Part shown: positions 1-7,440 of the stretch, in pieces
How positions within the stretch are numbered: position 1 is the first letter of the stretch
Layout: each line of letters begins with the position of its first letter
Assembly (NCBI GenBank): GCA_046705265.1
Contig: JBJKQL010000036.1
Span: 1 to 64,000 of the forward strand
Source: JAJYTL01 sp046705265
Lineage (GTDB): Bacteria > Pseudomonadota > Alphaproteobacteria > Ferrovibrionales > Ferrovibrionaceae
DNA: 64,000 bases
Direction: 5' to 3'
Position numbers and translations under genes: made by a program
Notes under the pieces: model-generated
What the model was told of the DNA's origin: nothing
The model's database searches: none
Seen by the model: only the letters and a program-made list of their open reading frames with translations

Positions 1-510
1 GGTTCGGAGGAAGGCGATCACGTCGGCGCGTTGCTTGGCGCTCGGCAAGCCCTGGAAGGGCATCTTGGTCCCCACCACGACTTTCTGCGGGTCTTTGAGG
101 AATTGAAACAGTGCCGCATAGGTCCACGTGCCCGGCTTGTGCTTCATCGCCTTCGAGAAACTGTAGTTCGGCACTGTTCCCGGCTTCGATCCGACAATGC
201 CCCAGAGATTGGGACCGAACTTGTTCGGAGCGCCCTTCTTGAAGCTATGGCAGGTCCCGCAAACGGCCGCGATCTGCTTGCCTTTGGCCGCACTCGCATT
301 GGCAAGAAGCAGGGGTAGAGAGGGCTTTGCTGCGGCAGTTTGGGTCGGTCCGGTCTTGCTCGCCGACGGGGCCGCGATTGCGACCTCGAAGGCGTTTTTC
401 GCAAGCATTTTCGGATGGACCAGCACGTTGCCGATGATGCCGATGACCCGAACCAGGAGCAGCGACGCCAAAACTGCCCCTATAATCTTATTCCACTCGA
501 AGCTATCCAT
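1..510 (-). CDS. Membrane-anchored c-type cytochrome (CycM-like), 3' end cut by window edge
   Basis: The reading frame starts at ATG 510 and is open to the window edge, giving 170 residues. An N-terminal hydrophobic segment (about residues 9-30) looks like an uncleaved membrane anchor. It is followed by an Ala/Pro/Lys-rich linker and a class I cytochrome c domain. The heme motif CGTCH is at residues 84-88, and a KMPF motif supplies the likely distal Met ligand. The last residues (DVIAFLRT) match the usual C-terminal helix, so only a few residues should be missing. In other alphaproteobacteria a membrane-bound CycM-type cytochrome that passes electrons to terminal oxidase lies next to pheA, which supports this call. 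The substrate oxidase is inferred. Confidence 0.88.
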   Translation of the reverse strand, partial: MDSFEWNKIIGAVLASLLLVRVIGIIGNVLVHPKMLAKNAFEVAIAAPSASKTGPTQTAAAKPSLPLLLANASAAKGKQIAAVCGTCHSFKKGAPNKFGPNLWGIVGSKPGTVPNYSFSKAMKHKPGTWTYAALFQFLKDPQKVVVGTKMPFQGLPSAKQRADVIAFLRT

Positions 511-562
511 GTTCTTCCGTAACCCCCGCTTCCAGCCCATCGGCGCCGCATAATGCCGGCAG

Positions 563-590
563 ATTATCGGTTTTGCGGAAACCGACGCAA
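563..590 (-). promoter_or_regulatory. Possible sigma-70 promoter for the cytochrome c gene
   Basis: On the minus strand TTGCGT is separated by 16 bases from GATAAT, about 50 bases upstream of the cytochrome start codon. The match is by eye only. Confidence 0.35.
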
Positions 591-739
591 CCCCGTATAA
601 CCGCTGGCGAGTTCGGGATAAAGGGCCGAAGCTGAGCCTGCCGATGCTGCGACGAATTGCCGCAATCGTGGGTTTTGGCGGGCATTTCAGGGGCACCCGC
701 GGCTTCGGCCGTGGCTTGACGGCATCTCCGGCCATTTGA

Positions 740-768
740 TTGACAGGGGCCGCCCCGGCTCCGATACT
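740..768 (+). promoter_or_regulatory. Likely sigma-70 promoter of pheA
   Basis: TTGACA at 740-745, a perfect -35 box, is followed after 17 bases by GATACT at 763-768. Transcription would begin near 775, leaving a leader of about 40 nt before the pheA start. Confidence 0.6.
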
Positions 769-816
769 CCGGCCGCTGGAGCCACCTTGCCCGCGACGCC
801 ACGCTAACTTTTGCCA

Positions 817-1695
817 ATGTCTTCCGCTAAAGCAAAGACCGGCCCTGATGCCGCGCAAACAATCGCCTTTCAGGGCGTGCGCGGGGCCTATTCGCATCTT
901 GCCTGCACCGAGGCTTTTCCCGAACTCGAGCCCGAGCCCTGCGCCAGCTTCGAAGATGTTTTTGCGTCGGTCGCCGAGGGCAAGGCGGGGCGCGGCATGA
1001 TTCCGATCGAGAATTCGGTTGCCGGACGGGTTGCCGACATCCATCGCTTGCTGCCCGATTCGGGCCTTTACATCACGGCCGAGCATTTTCAGCGGGTGCG
1101 CCACCACTTGTTGGCGCCCGCGGGCGCGACGATCCAGAGCGTGAAGCGCATCTACAGCCATCCCCAGGCGCTCGCCCAGTGCCGGCGCCTGATCCGCGAT
1201 CTTGGCCTTGACCCGATTGCCATTCCGGATACCGCGCTTGCGGCAAAGCAGGTGGCCGAGCGTGGCGACCCGACTGAGGCCGCCATTGCCTCCTCGCTCG
1301 CTGGCAAGATCTACGGGCTGAATGTGCTGCGCACCCATATCGAAGACGTCATTGGCAATACCACGCGCTTTGTTGTCATGGCGCGCCGGCCCATCGAGCC
1401 CGATGTCAACGATGGGCCGGCGATGACCAGCTTCGTATTTCAGGTGCGCAATGTCCCGGCCGCGCTATACAAGGCGCTTGGCGGCTTCGCCACCAATGGC
1501 GTCAACATGCTGAAGCTCGAGAGCTATATGACCGACGGCAGCTTCACCGCAACACAGTTTTATGCCGAAATCGCTGGTCATCCGGCGGAAAAACCGGTCG
1601 AGCGCGCCTTCGAGGAGCTGCAGTTCTTTTCGACCAAGGTCAAAGTTCTCGGCGTTTACCTTCAGTCCCCGGCTCGTGCCGAGCAGGGGCAATAG
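817..1695 (+). CDS. pheA: Prephenate dehydratase
   Basis: Converts prephenate to phenylpyruvate in phenylalanine synthesis. The 292-residue protein is the monofunctional type, without a chorismate mutase domain. The periplasmic-binding-like catalytic domain covers about residues 14-190, with GVRGAYSH near the start and the GNTTRF motif (catalytic Thr, Phe) near residue 187. An ACT domain follows (about 200-285) and carries KLESYM in place of the more common ESRP-type effector-binding motif, a variant I associate with alphaproteobacteria. I chose ATG 817; a TTG two codons upstream (811) is in frame but less likely. It faces aat and ends 26 bp from it. Confidence 0.95.
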   Translation: MSSAKAKTGPDAAQTIAFQGVRGAYSHLACTEAFPELEPEPCASFEDVFASVAEGKAGRGMIPIENSVAGRVADIHRLLPDSGLYITAEHFQRVRHHLLAPAGATIQSVKRIYSHPQALAQCRRLIRDLGLDPIAIPDTALAAKQVAERGDPTEAAIASSLAGKIYGLNVLRTHIEDVIGNTTRFVVMARRPIEPDVNDGPAMTSFVFQVRNVPAALYKALGGFATNGVNMLKLESYMTDGSFTATQFYAEIAGHPAEKPVERAFEELQFFSTKVKVLGVYLQSPARAEQGQ

Positions 1696-1721
1696 CGGCC
1701 TCTTACGATAGGTTTGACGCC

Positions 1722-2381
1722 TCACACCTCACGCCGATCGTCGCGCACCGCCGCTAGCACCTCCTCCGGTGTCCAGTCTGTCGGAGCGCGGAGGAAATCC
1801 GCCGTCGCGGCAAGCGCTGCGGCGAGCCGACGGCGATAGTCGCTGCGCGGGATTTCCAACACGCCGAACTGGGCGAGATGGGCGGTCACGAACTGCACGT
1901 CAAGAAGGGCGTAGCCGCCGCGCCGAAGCCTGGCGACAAGATGGACCAGTGCCACTTTCGAAGCATCGGTGGCGTGGCTGAACATACTTTCGCCGAAAAA
2001 AGCAGCCCCGAGACTGACGCCATAAAGCCCGCCAAGAAGCTCGCTCTCGCGCCAGCATTCGACGCTGTGGACGACGCCGCGACGATGAAGCTCGGTGAAG
2101 AGCTCCGCGATCGGTGCGTTGATCCAGGTTTCGGGATGGTCCGCGCGTGGCGCGGCGCAGGCCTCGATAACGGCAGTAAAAGCCGTATCGATGGTCACCT
2201 TGAAGACGTCCCGGCTCACGGTGCGGGCAAGCCGGCGAGAGAGATGAAAGCCGTCAAGCGGCAGGATGCCGCGCAGTTCCGGATCGACCCAGAACAGACG
2301 GGGATCGCTTCGGCTCTCGCCCATCGGGAAAATGCCCCGGGCATAGGCCGCCAGCACCATCTCGGGCGTGACCCAAGTCAT
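1722..2381 (-). CDS. aat: Leucyl/phenylalanyl-tRNA--protein transferase
   Basis: Adds Leu or Phe from charged tRNA to proteins with N-terminal Arg or Lys, marking them for ClpS/ClpAP degradation by the N-end rule. The 219-residue protein opens with the family hallmark YARGIFPMGE and has the WVDPELRGILPL and GGLYGVSLGAAFFGESMFS signatures. The start at ATG 2381 lies one base after the accC stop; an upstream in-frame extension to 2432 would overlap accC and is rejected. It is the last gene of the operon aroQ-accB-accC-aat, an order common in alphaproteobacteria. Confidence 0.95.
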   Translation of the reverse strand: MTWVTPEMVLAAYARGIFPMGESRSDPRLFWVDPELRGILPLDGFHLSRRLARTVSRDVFKVTIDTAFTAVIEACAAPRADHPETWINAPIAELFTELHRRGVVHSVECWRESELLGGLYGVSLGAAFFGESMFSHATDASKVALVHLVARLRRGGYALLDVQFVTAHLAQFGVLEIPRSDYRRRLAAALAATADFLRAPTDWTPEEVLAAVRDDRREV

Positions 2382-2382
2382 G

Positions 2383-3726
2383 TCAATGTTGCTTGGCGAT
2401 GAATTCTTCGAGCCACCGGATATTATAGGCACCGGAGATGAAATCCGGATCGTCGATCAACTTCTGGTGCAGCGGGATTGTGGTATCAATGCCACCGATA
2501 ACGAATTCCCCAAGTGCCTGCCGGAGGCGCATCCGGCACTCTTCCCGTGTCGCGCCATGGACGATCAGCTTTGCCACTAGGCTGTCGTAAAAGGGCGGAA
2601 TGCGATAGCCGGCATAAAGGCCGGAATCGACTCGAACGCCAAAACCCCCTGGCGGGTGATAATGCTCGACTAGGCCGGGCGAGGGCTGGAAGGTCATCGC
2701 ATTTTCAGCGTTCACACGGCATTCAATGGCATGGCCGCGAAAAATGATATCGCTCTGGCGATAGCGTAGCCTCTCGCCGGCGGCAACGCGAATCTGCTCT
2801 TGCACCAGATCGATGCCCGTCACCGCCTCGGTGATCGGATGCTCGACTTGGAGACGCGTGTTCATCTCGATAAAATGAAACGCGCCGTCCTCGTAAAGAA
2901 ATTCCGCAGTGCCAAGACCCTTATAGCCGATCGCCTTGATGGCCTCGACGACGGCATCGGCGATTCGATCGCGGGCGCCGGGCCGCAATGCCGGGGAGGG
3001 TGCTTCCTCGAGAAGCTTCTGGTAGCGCCGTTGCAACGAGCATTCGCGCTCGCCGAGGTGTAGGACCTCGCCTTGCCCGTCAGCCAGAATCTGGATCTCG
3101 ATATGGCGAGGGCCCGTTAAAAACTTCTCGAGATACACCGACGAATCATTAAATGATGCCATGGCCTCGGCCCGCGCGGCCGCGAGCGCCGGGGCTAGAC
3201 CCTTTTCCTCCCGAACAATCTTGATGCCGCGGCCGCCACCGCCGGCGGCCGCCTTGATCAGCACTGGATAGCCGATCTCTGCCGCGGCCTCGGCGGCTTG
3301 ACGATCGTCCGTCATCGGTTCGGCCGTGCCCGGTAACACGGGAAGGCCCGCCGCCTTCATAGCCGAGCGGGCCGCGATCTTGTCGCCCATGAGGCGGATG
3401 TGCTCAGCGCTTGGTCCGATGAACGCGATGTCGTGTGCCTCGAGGATAGTGGCGAAGCGCGCGTTTTCCGAAAGGAATCCATAACCGGGATGAACGGCAT
3501 CGGCACCGGTAATCTCGGCAGCTGAAACCAGCGCCGGAATGTTGAGATAGCTCGCTGTGGCGGTGGCCGGCCCAATGCAGACGCTCTCGTCCGCGAGGCG
3601 GACGTGCATGGCATCCGAATCAGCGGTCGAATGTGCCGCGACGGTGGCGATGCCGAGTCCTTGGCAGGCGCGCAGAATTCTCAGCGCGACCTCGCCCCGG
3701 TTGGCGATCAGGATTTTCTCAAACAT
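2383..3726 (-). CDS. accC: Acetyl-CoA carboxylase, biotin carboxylase subunit
   Basis: ATP-dependent carboxylation of biotin on AccB, the first half-reaction of acetyl-CoA carboxylase in fatty acid synthesis. The 447-residue length is standard. Visible features are the N-terminal domain (IANRGEVALRI), the ATP-grasp glycine loop KAAAGGGGRGIK, the EKF motif, the RDCS-like RECSLQRRYQK segment, and the catalytic EMNTRLQVEHPITE region. The C-terminal biotin carboxylase domain is complete. It starts 6 bases after the accB stop, so translation is probably coupled. Confidence 0.97.
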   Translation of the reverse strand: MFEKILIANRGEVALRILRACQGLGIATVAAHSTADSDAMHVRLADESVCIGPATATASYLNIPALVSAAEITGADAVHPGYGFLSENARFATILEAHDIAFIGPSAEHIRLMGDKIAARSAMKAAGLPVLPGTAEPMTDDRQAAEAAAEIGYPVLIKAAAGGGGRGIKIVREEKGLAPALAAARAEAMASFNDSSVYLEKFLTGPRHIEIQILADGQGEVLHLGERECSLQRRYQKLLEEAPSPALRPGARDRIADAVVEAIKAIGYKGLGTAEFLYEDGAFHFIEMNTRLQVEHPITEAVTGIDLVQEQIRVAAGERLRYRQSDIIFRGHAIECRVNAENAMTFQPSPGLVEHYHPPGGFGVRVDSGLYAGYRIPPFYDSLVAKLIVHGATREECRMRLRQALGEFVIGGIDTTIPLHQKLIDDPDFISGAYNIRWLEEFIAKQH

Positions 3727-3732
3727 CGTCGC

Positions 3733-4206
3733 CTATTCGATCAGCATCAGCACTTGGCCGAATTCCGCCGGGGACTGATTTTCGACGAGGATTCGGGTCA
3801 CCTTACCGGCGCGGGGCGCAGGGATTGGGTTCATCGTCTTCATCGCTTCGACGATGAGAACGGTCTGGCCAAGGGCGACGGAATCGCCAACAGTGACAAA
3901 AGGGGGCGCGCCGGGCTCTGGCGTAAGGTAGATCGTGCCGACCATGGGTGAGAGCACCGCACCAGGATGCTTGGCGAGATTGTCTGCCGTCCCCTCGGTC
4001 GAGGCCAGGGGGGCCGGAGCCGTCGCTGCCGCTGGCGAGCTCACGGCTGTTGCCGGCACGCCGGCATGGACCACGGTGGTACCCGAGCCACGGGCGACGC
4101 GCACCTCGGTATCGCCCTGCCGCCAGCTAATCTCGTTGAGCCCGGTTTCCTCAAGGAGTGTCGCGAGCTCGTGTATCAGTGACTTGTCGACGGAAAGCTT
4201 GCTGAT
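3733..4206 (-). CDS. accB: Acetyl-CoA carboxylase biotin carboxyl carrier protein, apparent ATC start
   Basis: Carries the biotin that shuttles carboxyl groups between AccC and the carboxyltransferase. The biotinyl domain at the C-terminus has EAMKTMNPI with the target Lys, preceded by an Ala/Pro-rich hinge (about residues 45-75). The N-terminus of this family, typically starting like SKLSVDKSLIHELA, is present in full, but the codon at the expected start (4206-4204) is ATC. A strong GGAGGA ribosome-binding site sits 8 bases before it, and no ATG, GTG or TTG lies between the aroQ stop and GTG 4104. A start at 4104 would drop 34 conserved residues and has no comparable ribosome-binding site. 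The full frame from ATC gives 157 residues. Confidence 0.85.
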   Translation of the reverse strand: MSKLSVDKSLIHELATLLEETGLNEISWRQGDTEVRVARGSGTTVVHAGVPATAVSSPAAATAPAPLASTEGTADNLAKHPGAVLSPMVGTIYLTPEPGAPPFVTVGDSVALGQTVLIVEAMKTMNPIPAPRAGKVTRILVENQSPAEFGQVLMLIE

Positions 4207-4222
4207 CGGCCTGTCCTCCCGG

Positions 4223-4663
4223 TTACGCCTTGACCCAATCCGCGAGCGCCTCGATGGCGAGGAGATAGCCGGTTAGGCCAAAACCGCAAATCACGCCGCG
4301 GACGGCGTTCGAGACGTACGAATGGTGGCGAAAAGCCTCGCGGCGGAAAAGATTGGAGAGATGCACCTCGACGGCGGGCTTGCCGACGGCGATTAACGCG
4401 TCGAAGAGCGCAACCGAGGTATGGCTAAGGCCGCCAGCGTTGATGACAAGACCAGCCGCCTTGTCGCGGGCTTCGTGCACCCAGTCGATGAGCGCACCCT
4501 CGTGGTTGGTTTGACGGAATTCGACGCCGAGCCCAAGCGTGCTGGCGCGGCTGCGGCAAGCGGCTTCGATATCACCTAAGGTGTCCCGGCCGTAGATATC
4601 CGGCTCTCGGGTGCCCAGTAGGTTGAGGTTGGGGCCGTTCAGAATATAGATCATGGCTGCCAT
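4223..4663 (-). CDS. aroQ: 3-dehydroquinate dehydratase, type II
   Basis: Third step of the shikimate pathway, removing water from 3-dehydroquinate. The 146-residue size is typical of the type II dodecameric enzyme. It shows ILNGPNLNLLGTREPDIYG (catalytic Arg, Tyr loop), VINAGGLSHTS and EVHLSNLFRREAFRHHS (catalytic His). Translation may begin at ATG 4663 or three codons later at 4654, which matches the usual family start better. First gene of the aroQ-accB-accC-aat operon. Confidence 0.95.
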   Translation of the reverse strand: MAAMIYILNGPNLNLLGTREPDIYGRDTLGDIEAACRSRASTLGLGVEFRQTNHEGALIDWVHEARDKAAGLVINAGGLSHTSVALFDALIAVGKPAVEVHLSNLFRREAFRHHSYVSNAVRGVICGFGLTGYLLAIEALADWVKA

Positions 4664-4760
4664 GGGGCTGGCTCGTGCTGCAGCAAGAGGGTGCGTTTAT
4701 AGCCGGTTCCGGCCGGTGGGAAAAGTGCGGCTATTGCGGCGCATGACCGGCCTGATGTGG

Positions 4761-4789
4761 TTGCAAGCGGGGCTTGCCTTGGCCATATT
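4761..4789 (+). promoter_or_regulatory. Likely promoter of thiS-thiG
   Basis: TTGCAA at 4761-4766 and CATATT at 4784-4789 are separated by 17 bases. The start site would fall near 4796, about 30 bases before the ATG. No thiamine pyrophosphate riboswitch fits in so short a leader, and I find none of its conserved blocks upstream. Confidence 0.45.
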
Positions 4790-4827
4790 GGTCCTTTAGC
4801 CCCGTTCTAGGGCCAGGAATTTGAGCC

Positions 4828-5829
4828 ATGCGCGTTATGATCAACGGTGAGGAAAGGGTTTTCGCCCATCCGCTCAATGCGGCGGATCTTTTGGCGGCGC
4901 TCGATCTCGATCCTCGGAAAATTGCACTCGAGCGCAACCTTGAGATTGTGCCTCGTTCGGCCTATGCCACTGTCGAGATCGGCGATGGCGACAAGCTCGA
5001 AATTGTCCATTTCATTGGCGGGGGCGGCGCGATACCGGCCGCCGCTCCGATGACCGAGACCGAGGATCGGCTGGTCGTTGGCAAGCACCGCTTTAAGTCC
5101 CGGCTTCTGATCGGCACCGGCAAGTACAAGGATTTTGACGAGACTCGGCAGGCCGTCGAGGCGTCGGGGGCCGAGCTCGTCACCGTCGCCGTTCGCCGCG
5201 TGAACATTACCGATCGCAGCCAGCCGATGCTGGTCGATTACGTCGATCCCAAGCGCTTTACCTATTTGCCGAATACCGCGGGCTGCAGTACCGCCGATGA
5301 AGCGGTGCGCACCTTACGTCTCGCCCGCGAGGCCGGTGGCTGGTCGTTGGTGAAGCTTGAGGTGATCGGGGATCAGCAAACGCTTTATCCCGACATGACG
5401 GAAACCCTGATCGCGGCCAAACGCTTGGTCGACGAGGGTTTCGAGGTGATGGTCTATTGCTCGGACGACCCGATCATGGCGAAGCGACTCGAGGATATCG
5501 GCTGTGTTGCGATCATGCCGCTCGCCGCGCCGATCGGCTCCGGCCTCGGCATTCAGAACCCGATCAACGTCCGCCTCATCGTCGAGCGGGCGAGGGTTCC
5601 GGTGTTGGTCGATGCAGGGGTCGGCACGGCGTCGGACGCGACTATCGCGATGGAACTCGGCTGTGACGGCGTCTTGATGAACACCGCCGTCGCACTCGCC
5701 AAAGATCCGGTGCGCATGGCGCGGGCGATGAAGTTCGCAGTCGAAGGCGGCCGGCTAGCGTATCTCGCCGGGCGCATGCCGAAACGTCGCTACGCGGATC
5801 CATCATCGCCCTTGGCCGGCATGATCTGA
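4828..5829 (+). CDS. thiSG: ThiS-ThiG fusion: sulfur carrier plus thiazole synthase
   Basis: One 333-residue frame joins two thiamine-pathway proteins. Residues 1-66 are ThiS, the ubiquitin-like sulfur carrier, ending in FIGGGG at 62-67. From about residue 80 on is ThiG, the TIM-barrel thiazole synthase. It includes LIGTGKYKDF, the Schiff-base Lys in SLVKLEVIGD (about K176), PLAAPIGSG and VDAGVGTASDA. ThiS normally works through a free C-terminal glycine that is thiocarboxylated, yet here that glycine is internal, followed by a 10-15 residue Ala-rich linker. Annotated fusions of this kind exist, so it is probably real. No other thi gene is nearby. Promoter and terminator flank it, so it looks monocistronic. 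Confidence 0.93.
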   Translation: MRVMINGEERVFAHPLNAADLLAALDLDPRKIALERNLEIVPRSAYATVEIGDGDKLEIVHFIGGGGAIPAAAPMTETEDRLVVGKHRFKSRLLIGTGKYKDFDETRQAVEASGAELVTVAVRRVNITDRSQPMLVDYVDPKRFTYLPNTAGCSTADEAVRTLRLAREAGGWSLVKLEVIGDQQTLYPDMTETLIAAKRLVDEGFEVMVYCSDDPIMAKRLEDIGCVAIMPLAAPIGSGLGIQNPINVRLIVERARVPVLVDAGVGTASDATIAMELGCDGVLMNTAVALAKDPVRMARAMKFAVEGGRLAYLAGRMPKRRYADPSSPLAGMI

Positions 5830-5924
5830 CCGGGAGCGCGGGCGAGGCATGACGGCTGTTTTCGCGATTCGGCGGCCTTCCGCGACGACGCGCCGAAGAA
5901 TCAGCCGGATATGGAATGATGCTG

Positions 5925-5952
5925 GGCCGGGCCGTTAGGCCCGGCCGCTTTT
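5925..5952 (+). terminator. Rho-independent terminator of thiS-thiG, overlapping the glpK 3' end
   Basis: A perfect 9-bp stem GGCCGGGCC / GGCCCGGCC with loop GTTA is followed by GCTTTT on the plus strand. Its 3' half lies within the last codons of glpK, which runs the other way. Confidence 0.75.
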
Positions 5953-7425
5953 GACTCGCGACACGGCGTCGAGCCAGCCGTGATAAAGCGCGTTACGCCT
6001 CTTTGCCGGCATGTTTGGCTCGAAGCGCCGGGCACAGCGCCAATTCTCGGCAATCTCCGGGATCGAGCCATAGAATCCGGTTCTGAGGCCGGCAAGATAG
6101 GCGGCACCGAGGGCGGTGGTTTCGATCGTCTCCGGTCGCTCAATGGGGAGGTCAAGCATGTCGGCCAGGAACTGCATCGCCCAGTCGTTGGCGACGAGGC
6201 CGCCATCGACGCGGAGCGAGGTGATCGGCGGCACGTCCTCGGCCGCCACGGCGGCCAGGAGGTCGCGGGTCTGGTAAGCCACCGCCTCGAGGGCCGCACG
6301 GGCGATTTCCGCGCGACCGGTGCTGCGGTCGAGGCCGATCAGGGCGCCACGGGCCTCGGCATCCCAATAAGGGGCGCCGAGGCCGGCAAAGGCGGGAACC
6401 AGATAGACCCCGCCAGTATCCTTAATAGCGGCGGCCAAGGTTTCGGTTTCCTCGGCGCGGGTAATCGTCTGCAAGCCGTCGCGGAGCCATTGTACCGCGG
6501 CGCCGGCGACGAAAATCGCGCCTTCCAGGGCATAAGTGGTCTTGCCTTCGATCCGCCAGGCGATGGTGGAAAGCAACCGGTGTCGCGATACCACCGGTTT
6601 CTCGCCGGTATTGAGGACCAAGAAGCCGCCGGTGCCATAGGTTGCCTTGACCATGCCGGGACTAAAGGCGGCTTGGCCGAAGGTCGCCGCCTGCTGGTCG
6701 CCAGCGGTGCCGGCGATCGGAATCGCGCGACCAAAAACATCAGGCGCGGTTTGCCCGAAGTCGCCGCTCGAATCACGAACTTCAGGCAACAATGCGGACG
6801 GGATATCAAAACGAGCCAGGAGCTCTTCATCCCAAACCTGGCGGCGGATATCGAAGAGCATCGTACGGGCCGCGTTGGTCGCATCTGTCGCATGCACTTT
6901 GCCGCCGGTGAGGCGCGAGAGCAGGAAAGTATCGATCGTGCCAAAGGCAAGCTCGCCGGCGCGGGCGCGCTTGCGTCCGTCCGGAACGTGATCCAGCAGC
7001 CAAGCGAGCTTGGTGGCGGAGAAATAGGGATCGATGACGAGGCCGGTAATTTCCTGGATCCGCGGCCCCAGCCCCTCAAGGCGCAAGGTTTCGCATAGCA
7101 GGCTCGTGCGCCGATCTTGCCAGACAATGGCGGGAGCGATCGGCCGCCCGCTCGCCCGGTCCCACAGCACGGTGGTTTCCCGCTGATTGGTGATGCCTAT
7201 GGAATCGATCGTCTCTGCGCCGGCACCGGCCATCACCTCAACAGCCACGGCCATCACATCGCGCCAAATGCGTTCCGCGTCGTGCTCGACCCAACCGGGC
7301 TTCGGGTAGCTCTGCGGTAACTCGGCTTGCGCGATGGCGTGCGGCCGGCCGGCTTTGTCCATCAGCATTGCGCGAGAGGAGGTGGTACCCTGATCAATCG
7401 CCAAAACAAAACGCCGTGCGGCCAT
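5935..7425 (-). CDS. glpK: Glycerol kinase
   Basis: Phosphorylates glycerol to glycerol 3-phosphate with ATP in the cytoplasm. The 496 residues match the family length. The FGGY kinase signatures are clear: AIDQGTTSSRA at the N-terminus, GITNQRETTVLWD, the substrate loop around GTIDTFLLSRLTGG, and LRVDGGLVANDWAMQFLAD near the C-terminus. No glpF, glpD or glpR is adjacent. It begins 15 bases after the stop of the M48 protease gene on the same strand, so the two may be cotranscribed, although the functions are not obviously related. Confidence 0.96.
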   Translation of the reverse strand: MAARRFVLAIDQGTTSSRAMLMDKAGRPHAIAQAELPQSYPKPGWVEHDAERIWRDVMAVAVEVMAGAGAETIDSIGITNQRETTVLWDRASGRPIAPAIVWQDRRTSLLCETLRLEGLGPRIQEITGLVIDPYFSATKLAWLLDHVPDGRKRARAGELAFGTIDTFLLSRLTGGKVHATDATNAARTMLFDIRRQVWDEELLARFDIPSALLPEVRDSSGDFGQTAPDVFGRAIPIAGTAGDQQAATFGQAAFSPGMVKATYGTGGFLVLNTGEKPVVSRHRLLSTIAWRIEGKTTYALEGAIFVAGAAVQWLRDGLQTITRAEETETLAAAIKDTGGVYLVPAFAGLGAPYWDAEARGALIGLDRSTGRAEIARAALEAVAYQTRDLLAAVAAEDVPPITSLRVDGGLVANDWAMQFLADMLDLPIERPETIETTALGAAYLAGLRTGFYGSIPEIAENWRCARRFEPNMPAKRRNALYHGWLDAVSRVKSGRA

Positions 7426-7440
7426 TTGCCGGGATTCCTC

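Larger units (their letters stand above)
511..816. other. Divergent intergenic region, cytochrome c / pheA
   Basis: This 306-bp stretch separates two divergent genes. It contains one candidate promoter for each direction, annotated separately. I see no RNA gene and no credible short gene. Confidence 0.6.

Noticed and set aside
4664..4827. Thiamine pyrophosphate riboswitch before thiSG
   Set aside because: The conserved blocks (CTGAGA, ACCTGAT, GGATAATGCC-like) are absent and the likely promoter leaves a leader of only about 30 nt.
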